This document shows, in pieces, positions 51,153-59,814 of a stretch of DNA of 64,000 bases; within the stretch, counting starts at the first letter, position 1; each line of letters starts with the position of its first letter. The position numbers were made by a program, and so were the translations under genes. The DNA lies in assembly GCA_017347445.1 (NCBI GenBank), contig AP021856.1, forward strand, positions 310,001 to 374,000, read 5' to 3'. This stretch comes from Candidatus Brocadia pituitae (GTDB lineage Bacteria > Planctomycetota > Brocadiia > Brocadiales > Brocadiaceae). Under the pieces are notes generated by a model. It was not told the origin of the DNA and did not search any database. It saw only the letters and a program-made list of their open reading frames with translations.

Positions 51153-53819
51153 TCATGGAGGTAAAGTTACTCTCTCAAGTATCTTTTTGCTTAGCAACTC
51201 GACAGCATAACTCAGCGCCTCGTCGAGCTTTTCCGCCCATTGCCCTCCTGCCTGAGCCATCTCCGGTCGGCCTCCACCTCCTCCACCAACCACTTTTGCA
51301 ATTTCCTTTGAGATGTTCCCCGCGTGCAAGCCGCACTTGACAAGGCCTTGGCTTAAGGCCGCAATGATCGTTACTCGTCCATTTTGCGGGGTTCCTAATA
51401 TGATTGCCACGTCTTTGGCTGATTTCATCAATATATCCGCCGTTCTTCTCAGATCGTCTGCGGTTGCATCCTCTACTTTTTTTGCAATGATCTTTACCCC
51501 GGATACTTCCTTGGCATTCTCAACAAAAGATTCAACCTTGCCGCTTATCTCTTTTTGTTTGACCTTATGAACCTCTTTCTGAAGATTCTTTAGTTCACCT
51601 AACAAATCCTGTGTCTTTGGAATCAGCTTATCCTCATTCGTATTCAGGGTGTTGCACATCTCGCGGATAAGCCTTTCCTTTTCCCTGTCCCTGTTTAATG
51701 CTGCCATGCCGGTCATTGCTTCAATACGTCGAATCCCGGCAGCAACAGAGGACTCTCCGATAATTCTGAACAATCCAATCTCCCCTGAGTAATTTACATG
51801 GGTGCCACCGCATAGTTCTTTGCTGAAATCACCAATAGCAGCCATTCTGACCACCTCGCCATATTTTTCTCCAAATAGGGCAATTGCACCGGCATTTCTC
51901 GCCTCCTGTACGGGTAATTCCTTTACTACCACCGGTACATTTTTCAGAATAATCTCATTCACCATATCTTCGATTCGGACGATCTCTTCCTGTGTTAGGC
52001 CTGAGAAATGGTGAAAATCAAAACGCAGACGGTCCTGAGCCACCAATGATCCCGACTGTTCTGCGTGTTGACCAATTACTTTTCGCAAGACATAATGGAG
52101 GATATGGGTTGCCGAATGGTTTCTCCGGATGGAGTCCCTTCGCTGGATATCAATTCTGGCATGAATCAGACTCCCTTTTCTGATATCTCCTTTTGTCACC
52201 TTTCCCAAGTGGAGGAGGAAATCATTATTCTTTTTCGTATCGGTAATTCTAACCTGGCTGCCATTTGATTCCAGAACCCCGGTATCGCCAATCTGCCCGC
52301 CTGATTCTCCGTAGAAAGGCGTCCGGTCTAAAACAACGGTAACTTCTCCTCCTGCAGTAACCACATCAACGAGTTGATCGTCCTGGATAAGGGCAATTAC
52401 CTTTGCTTCACAATCACCTTCCTTATAGCCAAGAAACCCGGTACCTTTCGAAAGGTCTTTTATCCTGCTCAGTGGTCCCGTGTCGAAGACCTGTCCTATC
52501 ATCTGAGACGATGTTCTTGCCTGTAACCGCTGTTTCCTGAGCTCATTCTCAAATCCATCCTTATCTACCGTAAATCCTTTTTCATTAAGAATCAATTCAG
52601 TCATATCCAGAGGGAATCCATACGTATCATATAATTTGAAGGCTTCCTGGCCGGAAAGAACTGTTTGTCTGTTCTTTTGCAAAGTATCCGTCAGCTCTTT
52701 TAACCTGGCTGTTCCCAACTCCAGAGTTTCATGAAATTTCTCTTCTTCACTTTTCACGATCCGTGCAATGTTTTCCCTGCGCTGTTTAATATCGGGGTAG
52801 TATTCCTGCATGACGTTGCTGACAATCGGTACGAGTTTGTATAAAAAACAGTCTTGTATGCCTAATTGCGTGCCATCCCGGATCGCACGGCGCAACAACC
52901 TTCGCTCGACATAGCCACGGCCTTCGTTGCCGGGCAGGACACCGTCAGAAATACAAAACACAGACGCCTTCAGGTGATCAGCAATCCGGCGCATAAGTAT
53001 AGCATGCTCACGTTGCCCGTTGTATTTTACCTGGGTAATTTCTTCCAGGGATTTGATAATCGGACTGAAGATGTCAATGTCGAAGTTGGTTGGCACCCCT
53101 TGCATGACCCGTGCCATTCTTTCCAGTCCCATGCCTGTATCTACGTTTCTATTCGGTAACGGCACCAGACTGCCTCCCTCCGTGCGGTTGTATTGGGTAA
53201 ACACGAGGTTCCATATTTCCACAAACCGGTCACAATCGCAGGCAGGTTCACATTCTTTTCTCCTGCAACCGACCTTTTCTCCCAGATCAAAGAATATCTC
53301 AGAACAGGGGCCACAGGGCCCATTTGGACCAAGGAGCGGGGCGTTTGCTGGCCAAAAGTTGTCCTTTTCACCATAGCGATAAATCTTTGACGGAGGTACG
53401 CCAACATCTTTTTCCCAGATCTCATAGGATTCTTGGTCGTCTTTATAAACGCTGACACTCAGACGTTCTTCTGGAATTTTTAACTCCTGCACCAGAAATT
53501 CCCATGCCCATTCAATCGTCTCTTTTTTAAAATAATCGCCGAAAGAAAAATTCCCCAGCATCTCGAAAAAGGTATGATGAGAGGCCGTCCTGCCCACATT
53601 GTCAATATCGCCCGTCCGGAGACATTTCTGGCAGGTGGTGGCCTTCTTGAAATCCAAATTCCCTTTGCCCAGAAACATATCTTTAAACTGATTCATACCG
53701 GCGCCGGTAAAGAGGAGCGTAGGGTCATTCTGGGGTACCAGTGAATCGCTGGGCCAGATTACATGCGATTTCTTTTCAAAGAATTTGAGGAATTTATTGC
53801 GAATCTCGTTGGTATTCAT
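51153..53819 (-). CDS. alaS: Alanine-tRNA ligase
   Basis: 888 residues, the normal size. It charges tRNA-Ala. The N-terminal class II core starts IRNKFLKFFEKKSHVIWPSD and has RTASHHTFFEMLGNFSFGDY. The editing domain has NHSATHILHYVLR and ELCGGTHV with its zinc ligands, and the C-Ala domain ends VVGGGGGGRPEMAQAGG. The gene follows recA by about 70 bp, in which a degenerate element-B end is found. Confidence 0.97.
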   Translation of the reverse strand: MNTNEIRNKFLKFFEKKSHVIWPSDSLVPQNDPTLLFTGAGMNQFKDMFLGKGNLDFKKATTCQKCLRTGDIDNVGRTASHHTFFEMLGNFSFGDYFKKETIEWAWEFLVQELKIPEERLSVSVYKDDQESYEIWEKDVGVPPSKIYRYGEKDNFWPANAPLLGPNGPCGPCSEIFFDLGEKVGCRRKECEPACDCDRFVEIWNLVFTQYNRTEGGSLVPLPNRNVDTGMGLERMARVMQGVPTNFDIDIFSPIIKSLEEITQVKYNGQREHAILMRRIADHLKASVFCISDGVLPGNEGRGYVERRLLRRAIRDGTQLGIQDCFLYKLVPIVSNVMQEYYPDIKQRRENIARIVKSEEEKFHETLELGTARLKELTDTLQKNRQTVLSGQEAFKLYDTYGFPLDMTELILNEKGFTVDKDGFENELRKQRLQARTSSQMIGQVFDTGPLSRIKDLSKGTGFLGYKEGDCEAKVIALIQDDQLVDVVTAGGEVTVVLDRTPFYGESGGQIGDTGVLESNGSQVRITDTKKNNDFLLHLGKVTKGDIRKGSLIHARIDIQRRDSIRRNHSATHILHYVLRKVIGQHAEQSGSLVAQDRLRFDFHHFSGLTQEEIVRIEDMVNEIILKNVPVVVKELPVQEARNAGAIALFGEKYGEVVRMAAIGDFSKELCGGTHVNYSGEIGLFRIIGESSVAAGIRRIEAMTGMAALNRDREKERLIREMCNTLNTNEDKLIPKTQDLLGELKNLQKEVHKVKQKEISGKVESFVENAKEVSGVKIIAKKVEDATADDLRRTADILMKSAKDVAIILGTPQNGRVTIIAALSQGLVKCGLHAGNISKEIAKVVGGGGGGRPEMAQAGGQWAEKLDEALSYAVELLSKKILERVTLPP

Positions 53820-53869
53820 AACAAATCAAAATAAGGAGGCGTATTGCAATATGCCCCTGCAATACCGGA

Positions 53870-53893
53870 ATTTTTTAAAAAACGAAACGGTTA
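53870..53893. mobile_element. Degenerate end of MITE-like element B at the recA stop
   Basis: TTTTTTAAAAAACGAAACGG followed by TTA (to 53893) resembles the right terminal repeat of the element at 47353-47511. The recA stop codon (53891-53893) is inside it. The other end of the element is not visible. Confidence 0.5.
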
Positions 53894-54982
53894 TTTTTCT
53901 CCCTTTTTAGAAACGGGCTCGGTTTTCGTTTTTTCCGGAGCTTTTTCGGGAGCCTTTTCTGTAACCATGTCTGGTTTTATCTTTTTTAGGATCGTTTGCT
54001 CAAGTTCTTTCATCAATTCAGGCTTACCTTCGATAAACTGCCGGGAATTTTCTCTGCCCTGCCCTAATCGAATTTCACCGTAAGAAAACCAGGTGCCTGA
54101 TTTTTCAATAATGTGATGTTCAACGCCAAGGTCAATGATGTCTCCTGCTCGCGATATGCCGGTATTATAGAGAATATCGAATTCCGCCTTCTTGAATGGC
54201 GCTGCAACCTTGTTTTTGGCAATGGTAGCGCGCACCCTGTTCCCAATGGTTACCTCCCCGTCTTTTATGCCACCAATCCTTCTGATATCGATACGTACCG
54301 AGGCGTAGAATTTTAATGCCCTGCCACCCGGGGTTGTTTCCGGATTTCCACCGTACATAACCCCAATCTTTTCACGAATCTGGTTAATAAAAATAACGCT
54401 GGTGTGAGATTTAGAAATACAGCCGGTTAACTTACGCAATGCTTGAGACATAAGCCTGGCCTGCAATCCAACATGTGCATCACCCATTTCCCCTTCAATT
54501 TCAGCACGGGGAACCAGGGCTGCAACAGAATCGACAGCGATAATGTCCACGGCATTGCTTCTCACCAGCAATTCTGCAATCTCAAGCGCCTGCTCTCCGG
54601 TATCAGGCTGGTTAACCATAAGATTGTTCAGGCCAACCCCTAATTTCTTTGCATAATCAGGGTCGAGGGCATGTTCGGCGTCAATGAAGGCTGCCATGCC
54701 ACCCTCTTTCTGTGCATTTGCAATAATATGGAGCGTCAGGGTGGTTTTTCCGGAAGATTCGGGACCAAAGATCTCAATGACCCTACCCCGTGGGATGCCC
54801 CCTACCCCTAAAGCAATATCAAGAGACAACGCACCGGTTGAGATCGTAGGGACGTCCACACGCGTCTGCCCGCCAAGTTTCATAATCGTCCCTTTTCCGT
54901 ACTGTTTCTCGATTTGCGAGATCGCCCGGTCTAAGGCTTGCTGTCGCTTTTCTTTCTCTGCATCCTCTGGTTTGGATATCAT
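53891..54982 (-). CDS. recA: Recombinase RecA
   Basis: A 363-residue RecA for homologous recombination and SOS induction. Walker A is [13 protein letters not shown], Walker B is [17 protein letters not shown], followed by [10 protein letters not shown] and [16 protein letters not shown]-like sequence ([13 protein letters not shown]). The C-terminal tail is Lys/Glu-rich with repeated EKAPEK units and ends VSKKGEK, less acidic than the usual tail. It lies upstream of alaS, the common recA-alaS order. Confidence 0.97.
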   Translation of the reverse strand: MISKPEDAEKEKRQQALDRAISQIEKQYGKGTIMKLGGQTRVDVPTISTGALSLDIALGVGGIPRGRVIEIFGPESSGKTTLTLHIIANAQKEGGMAAFIDAEHALDPDYAKKLGVGLNNLMVNQPDTGEQALEIAELLVRSNAVDIIAVDSVAALVPRAEIEGEMGDAHVGLQARLMSQALRKLTGCISKSHTSVIFINQIREKIGVMYGGNPETTPGGRALKFYASVRIDIRRIGGIKDGEVTIGNRVRATIAKNKVAAPFKKAEFDILYNTGISRAGDIIDLGVEHHIIEKSGTWFSYGEIRLGQGRENSRQFIEGKPELMKELEQTILKKIKPDMVTEKAPEKAPEKTKTEPVSKKGEK

Positions 54983-55017
54983 AATTCACCCATATAAAAA
55001 GTCACGCCCATTTAACG

Positions 55018-55581
55018 TTAAACGAAATCAACACACCGCAACTTCGTATATACGGGTCCCTTGGGCAAAAGATCGCTCTTCATTAAAACCACCTGTGCTA
55101 CCCGATCTGAACCAAAATCAAACCCCTGGTACGAATTCAGGTTTTCTATGAGCCTTCTTATATTCCGGCGCGTCTTTATGCGCCCCACCGTAAGGTGTGC
55201 ACTAAACTTACGATCTTCATGTTCGACGCCCAGCGCCATGAATTGATTGTCCAGTCTTTCATGGATTTTTGCTAAGGCGCCGTCCGTGTCAATTACATCT
55301 GCAAAGATGACCCGCGGGTTCTTCTCCGTCGGAAAGGCACCAACTCCATGGTAATGAAGGTCAAACGGCTTTATATGGACCGCAGTGTCCTTGATTATAG
55401 CGATAACTGACTCAATTTTTTCTTCATCAAGCGTGCCAATAAATTTTAGCGTAATATGGAGATTCTCAGGGACTACCCAGCCCACGTCTGCGTCAACCCG
55501 TTTCAGTTCACCCTGCAGCCCTGCTAATTTTTTCCGAATTTCCTCAGTAATTTCAACTGCAACAAAGAGCCTTACGTTCAT
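55018..55581 (-). CDS. thpR: RNA 2',3'-cyclic phosphodiesterase ThpR (LigT)
   Basis: 187 residues from the ATG at 55581, where the typical start MNVRLFVAVEITEEIRKKL begins; an upstream TTG would add eight residues. The two 2H phosphoesterase motifs HITLKF and HLTVGR are both present. The enzyme opens 2',3'-cyclic phosphate ends of RNA. It sits directly upstream of recA. Confidence 0.93.
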   Translation of the reverse strand: MNVRLFVAVEITEEIRKKLAGLQGELKRVDADVGWVVPENLHITLKFIGTLDEEKIESVIAIIKDTAVHIKPFDLHYHGVGAFPTEKNPRVIFADVIDTDGALAKIHERLDNQFMALGVEHEDRKFSAHLTVGRIKTRRNIRRLIENLNSYQGFDFGSDRVAQVVLMKSDLLPKGPVYTKLRCVDFV

Positions 55582-55665
55582 AAGAGAAATAATTTGGTAA
55601 CTCAAAAAGCATGGAGCCGTAGATTGTGCAGATGGTGATATAAAAATCCGCAGTCTCTTTTACAA

Positions 55666-57003
55666 TCAAAACTTAACTGACTCCGACGTTTCACAAAGGT
55701 TTTTCACGGCGTAGTCGAGCCTTTTTAAGGTCTTCTCCCTTCCCATGAGCTCCATCGTTTCAAAGATACCGGCGCTTACACTCTTTCCCGTGATGGCCAC
55801 CCGGATCGGCTGCGCAAGCTTAGAAAATCCAACGCCTAGCTTTTCGGTCAAAGTGCGGAGACAGTCTTCCAGGGTTTTTTTGCCAAAAGTATTGACAAGC
55901 GAAACAGCGGTATATACCTCTTTTAATAATTCACCAACCCCTTCCTTCCTGAGAAATTTATCTACCGCCCCCTGATCGTACTCGATTGCATCGGCAAAGA
56001 AGAACCTTGTCTGGTTCAGTAAATCCTGAAAGGTCTTGAACCGCTCGTGATGCAGCGATACGAGATCAAACAACCACTCTTCGGAGATCTTTGTCAAATC
56101 AATGCCAGATTTTTCAAAAAACTTCTTAACATCGGGCGTTAATCGTTCAACAGGGGTATTTTTAACATACTGGCCGTTCATCCAATCGAGCTTCGTGTTG
56201 TTGAATTGAGCGCTCGTCTTGTTGGCACGTTTTAAGGTGAACTTCTCAATCATCTCCTGAATGGATATGAATTCCTGATCGTTTCCAGGCGACCACCCCA
56301 ACAGGGCCAGGAAATTTACCAGGGCGTGCGGCAAATAACCCTTGTCCCGATATTCCGTGACAGAGGTTGCTCCATGCCGCTTGCTCAATCTCGACCCGTC
56401 TTCCCCCAGAATCATGGGGATATGGGCAAATTCAGGCACGGCAAATCCAAAGGCCTTGTAAAGGGCAATCTGTTTGGGGGTGTTCGATATGTGGTCATCT
56501 CCACGGATAACATGGGAAATTCCCATCCCGGCATCATCCACAACACAGGCAAAATTATACGTGGGAAAGCCATCTGCCTTGAGTATGACAAAGTCCTCGA
56601 TAAGCGATGTATCAAAGGTAATGATTCCGTGGATAAGGTCATTAATTTCTGTTACCCCATCCTGCATCTGAAAACGAATCGCCTTGCGCCCTTCGGCATC
56701 GGTATCGTAAAACGCCTTCCCCTCTGCTACCAATCTCTCTGCATGTTGTTTGTATGTGGGGAGTCGCTGGCTTTGAAAATAGGGACCTTCGTCCCAGTCC
56801 AACCCCAGCCATTTCATGCTATCGAGGATGGCCTGTGTGGCATCTTCGGTGGAGCGTTGCTGATCAGTATCTTCTATGCGGAGGAGAAAAACACCCTTGT
56901 TATGCCGTGCAAAAAGCCAATTAAAAAGCGCCGTCCGTGCCCCTCCAATATGGAGATAACCCGTAGGGCTAGGCGCAAAACGAACCTTAACGTTGGAGTT
57001 CAA
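55666..57003 (-). CDS. gltX: Glutamate-tRNA ligase
   Basis: 445 residues, slightly shorter than the ~470 common in bacteria. Class I signatures are VRFAPSPTGYLHIGGARTAL (HIGH-type) and DGSRLSKRHGATSV (KMSKS-type), with LRIEDTDQQRS between. It charges tRNA-Glu and perhaps tRNA-Gln, because a discriminating form cannot be told apart here. It stands upstream of thpR-recA-alaS. Confidence 0.96.
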   Translation of the reverse strand: MNSNVKVRFAPSPTGYLHIGGARTALFNWLFARHNKGVFLLRIEDTDQQRSTEDATQAILDSMKWLGLDWDEGPYFQSQRLPTYKQHAERLVAEGKAFYDTDAEGRKAIRFQMQDGVTEINDLIHGIITFDTSLIEDFVILKADGFPTYNFACVVDDAGMGISHVIRGDDHISNTPKQIALYKAFGFAVPEFAHIPMILGEDGSRLSKRHGATSVTEYRDKGYLPHALVNFLALLGWSPGNDQEFISIQEMIEKFTLKRANKTSAQFNNTKLDWMNGQYVKNTPVERLTPDVKKFFEKSGIDLTKISEEWLFDLVSLHHERFKTFQDLLNQTRFFFADAIEYDQGAVDKFLRKEGVGELLKEVYTAVSLVNTFGKKTLEDCLRTLTEKLGVGFSKLAQPIRVAITGKSVSAGIFETMELMGREKTLKRLDYAVKNLCETSESVKF

Positions 57004-57311
57004 ACCTTATTCCTTAACGTGAAATTCAATGAAATTTGTAAAAAGATATGATAACGAATCCGGAATAAAAGTGTCAAGCGATTTATTGGTTAGTGATGTG
57101 ACCATGACAACATGTTAATTTTTTAAGATAGTAAGGAAGGAAGGGTTTTGAGGTGAGAAACCTTTCCGATGGGTCTTTTTAAAAATCCGTTTTTGTAATA
57201 GCCTCCTGGTAAAAAAGGCGGTTATCACCCACGAAACAACAAAAACCATTGGTTACAAGGGCGATAGTATTTGAAACTATGTATGCTGAATAGTCACCGA
57301 AATTCCATGTC
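57004..57311. other. Intergenic region between gltX and the LPS kinase-like gene
   Basis: 308 bp without a gene. A hairpin GGAAGGGTTT (57139-57148) and AAACCTTTCC (57158-57167), followed after a few bases by TTTTT, could be a terminator on the plus strand. No tRNA or other RNA is recognised. Confidence 0.5.
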
Positions 57312-58802
57312 TTATTGCATCGACGATGCATGGTGTAGCTGGAACAGTTTTACTATTGTCTGCACATTGACCGGTTTGTTTGTTTCTCCAGAAAGCCGGT
57401 TAGTCGAAAAGGAATGATAATTCCCCAGATAACACCAAAGGTGGTTTCCCTCCCGCCGGACAAGGATGTCATGACAATTCAAGTTTTTGTTCAAGATGCC
57501 GAAGGGTGAAACTTGTTCTGCAAGCCTTGTCAGGGGGGAAAAAAGATTTTGATCAGAAAACCAATCAGGACAACGACTCAAAGGGATGCAGTTATCTGGC
57601 ATTTCAACAACAAGAAAACCTTCTTTTCTCCCACTTGGGGAGCGTCTTTGAAAGACACCCACAGGACCGGGGACATTAATTTTTAATGCAAACAAGGTAT
57701 TTGCTTGTATCCATAATTGTTTCATACTGCGATAATCAAACCCCGATGAACTGTTTTGACGTAATCGCAGGACTCTCAGATGATTTACCGAAACGTCATC
57801 CTGCATAGTTTCCTCTATAAGATGCAGCGCTTTTTCCAGGATTTCTCTTGAATGATCTTTCCGGTAAAATCCACAGAACTGAGTGCTTTTAAAGACGCCA
57901 AATTTCTTGTTTTCACAAACGCAAAGCCTTGATACCTTTCTTGCGTTTTTCTTTTGTATCTGCACCGTCACAGACTCGATGCGTCTTGCCGCTGTCTTAC
58001 AACTGATGAAATCGTTGCCTGTATACGACAAGAGGAATCTGATGCGTTCCGCATGAGTAAAACCGCCCTTTTCGCGGTTTAATTTAGCCAAATACCAGAG
58101 ACAGAGTTTTTCCGGAAGGCTCTTTGTATGCACTGACACCATTTCGAAATCGATAACGATAATCTTCATGCCCCCGTTTTCAGCGTATATTAAAAAATTA
58201 TCCAGGGAAAAGGCGTCCTGCTGTATCCCTGCTTCGTGCATCTTCTTTGCAAGGCTTCCGAATTTCCTCAAAACATCCCTTCTTTCTTTTTGCGGGGTGG
58301 TGTTCCTGAAATATTCCCGTATCGATTGACTATGCCTGATTTTCCTTATGATTAAATAGGATTCTTTCGTAAAGAGATATTTTCGCTCGCCGCAAGCAAC
58401 AGGCACTTCTACCGGAATTCCTCTCCTCGCTGCCAGGTAAGTGGTGTTAAATTCATGAAATCCTCTTGTGTGCTTAAAGCACTGTTTTATCTTTTGAAGC
58501 AGACGGGGATAGTTATATATCTTCACAAGATATGTCTCCTTTCTGCCTTCATGGGTAATTTCAAATTCACCCATCTTTTTATACTGATGTCGTCTGTGCA
58601 GGGGGATTGCCAACAGGGTCTCCGTGGTAGCCTCTTTCATCTGCTCAAGAAATGGAACGAGAAAAGAATGCCTGCTATGGATAAGCCAATGAACATGGCC
58701 GATCGTTTTCGGCAGATATCCGGTAAATGTGGAAGAGTTTGGTATGGAAAAGGGGGAGCTAAAAAAACTCAATACCTGCCAAACCTGCCGAAAGAATTGC
58801 AT
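57312..58802 (-). CDS. LPS kinase (WaaP/KdkA-like) protein with tandem kinase-like halves
   Basis: A 496-residue protein. Residues ~80-260 resemble a lipopolysaccharide core heptose or Kdo kinase: YLVKIYNYPRLLQ (Lys for ATP), KEFGSLAKKMHEAGIQQDAF-like catalytic loop (HEAGIQQDAFSLDNFL) and IIVIDFEMV (DFE in place of DFG). Residues ~290-490 look like a second, degenerate kinase fold: LFALKINVPGPVGVFQRR and FGILNKNLNCHDILVRR, with no clear catalytic Asp. The first ~60 residues are weakly conserved, so the true start could be internal. It lies 11 bp from the glycosyltransferase, consistent with LPS core modification. Confidence 0.75.
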   Translation of the reverse strand: MQFFRQVWQVLSFFSSPFSIPNSSTFTGYLPKTIGHVHWLIHSRHSFLVPFLEQMKEATTETLLAIPLHRRHQYKKMGEFEITHEGRKETYLVKIYNYPRLLQKIKQCFKHTRGFHEFNTTYLAARRGIPVEVPVACGERKYLFTKESYLIIRKIRHSQSIREYFRNTTPQKERRDVLRKFGSLAKKMHEAGIQQDAFSLDNFLIYAENGGMKIIVIDFEMVSVHTKSLPEKLCLWYLAKLNREKGGFTHAERIRFLLSYTGNDFISCKTAARRIESVTVQIQKKNARKVSRLCVCENKKFGVFKSTQFCGFYRKDHSREILEKALHLIEETMQDDVSVNHLRVLRLRQNSSSGFDYRSMKQLWIQANTLFALKINVPGPVGVFQRRSPSGRKEGFLVVEMPDNCIPLSRCPDWFSDQNLFSPLTRLAEQVSPFGILNKNLNCHDILVRREGNHLWCYLGNYHSFSTNRLSGETNKPVNVQTIVKLFQLHHASSMQ

Positions 58803-58813
58803 AGAACACCACC

Positions 58814-59605
58814 CTACCTTTTTCCTTCTTCGTTGGCCTTTTTTATCTCACGGCGCTGTAACCGTTCCCAGAGTTTTGCCTGCTTTACAAAAATATAGAA
58901 GGCGCTCGAGGTTGCAATGATGAATCCGGGGAGTCCATCCAGAAAACCTCTCTTGAGAAAATATCCTTTTATAAATTTATACAGCGGTTGAAAGAGAAGC
59001 TTAAACAGACTAAAACCCTCGCCACGATCGGCCATAACATCAGCAAAGATGGTGGAATAGTTATCTATCGTTTTCAACTGGTGGGAAAAGTTTTTATAAT
59101 TGAAGTGATAAAGATCGTGCTTCATATAGCTGGTCTTTCCCGGTACGACAACCCGCCCATGAGGATTTGTGCCCTGCCATTGTCCACAGCCTCTCTTGAA
59201 AAGCCGCAGCTGGTGATCCGGATACCACTCTCCATGGCAAATCCATCGGCCTAAGTAAAAACTGCGTCTTGGAAAAAAGAACCCCAGAACATCACCCGGA
59301 TTGTGGAGAGACTCCTGAATCTCTTCGGTAAGTCCCGGCGACAGCCTTTCGTCGGCATCCAGACTAAGGATCCACTCGTTTTTGGCCAAACCAATGGTGT
59401 AGTTCTTCTGGTCGACATTTCCCGGCCATGCCCGCTGATACACTTGCCTGGTATATTCCCTGCAAATATCCACCGTCTTGTCGGTGCTCAATGAATCCAC
59501 GACAATGATCTCATCTACCCATGTTACACTCTCAAGGCAATCGCGGATGCGTGATTCTTCGTTGAAGGTAATAATGCATGCAGAGATGGGAGATTTTTGA
59601 TTCAT
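58814..59605 (-). CDS. Family 2 glycosyltransferase (LPS core type)
   Basis: A 263-residue GT2 enzyme. ISACIITFNEESRIRDCL is the nucleotide-sugar start, VDSLSTDKTVDIC follows, and ILSLDADERLSPGL carries the DxD metal motif. It resembles WaaE/KdtX-type LPS core glucosyltransferases. The C-terminal hydrophobic stretch near residue 215 suggests membrane association. It is upstream of the LPS kinase-like gene, and the two are probably a core-modifying pair. Confidence 0.87.
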   Translation of the reverse strand: MNQKSPISACIITFNEESRIRDCLESVTWVDEIIVVDSLSTDKTVDICREYTRQVYQRAWPGNVDQKNYTIGLAKNEWILSLDADERLSPGLTEEIQESLHNPGDVLGFFFPRRSFYLGRWICHGEWYPDHQLRLFKRGCGQWQGTNPHGRVVVPGKTSYMKHDLYHFNYKNFSHQLKTIDNYSTIFADVMADRGEGFSLFKLLFQPLYKFIKGYFLKRGFLDGLPGFIIATSSAFYIFVKQAKLWERLQRREIKKANEEGKR

Positions 59606-59814
59606 TAAATTATCTCTTGTTTATGTTTATCGTGAACCAAGCAGAATCAGGAACTTATCGTTGGGAATGATTGATTCGACAAGAAACCCTATAGATATTT
59701 TTTAGGCAGGATCGGAATTGTATGGTTTAACCAGGTTGGGTTTTAAAACGATTTGTCTGAAATTCCCGAACATCTAACATTACATGGAAATTCTTACAAT
59801 ACCAGGTTTGCCGT

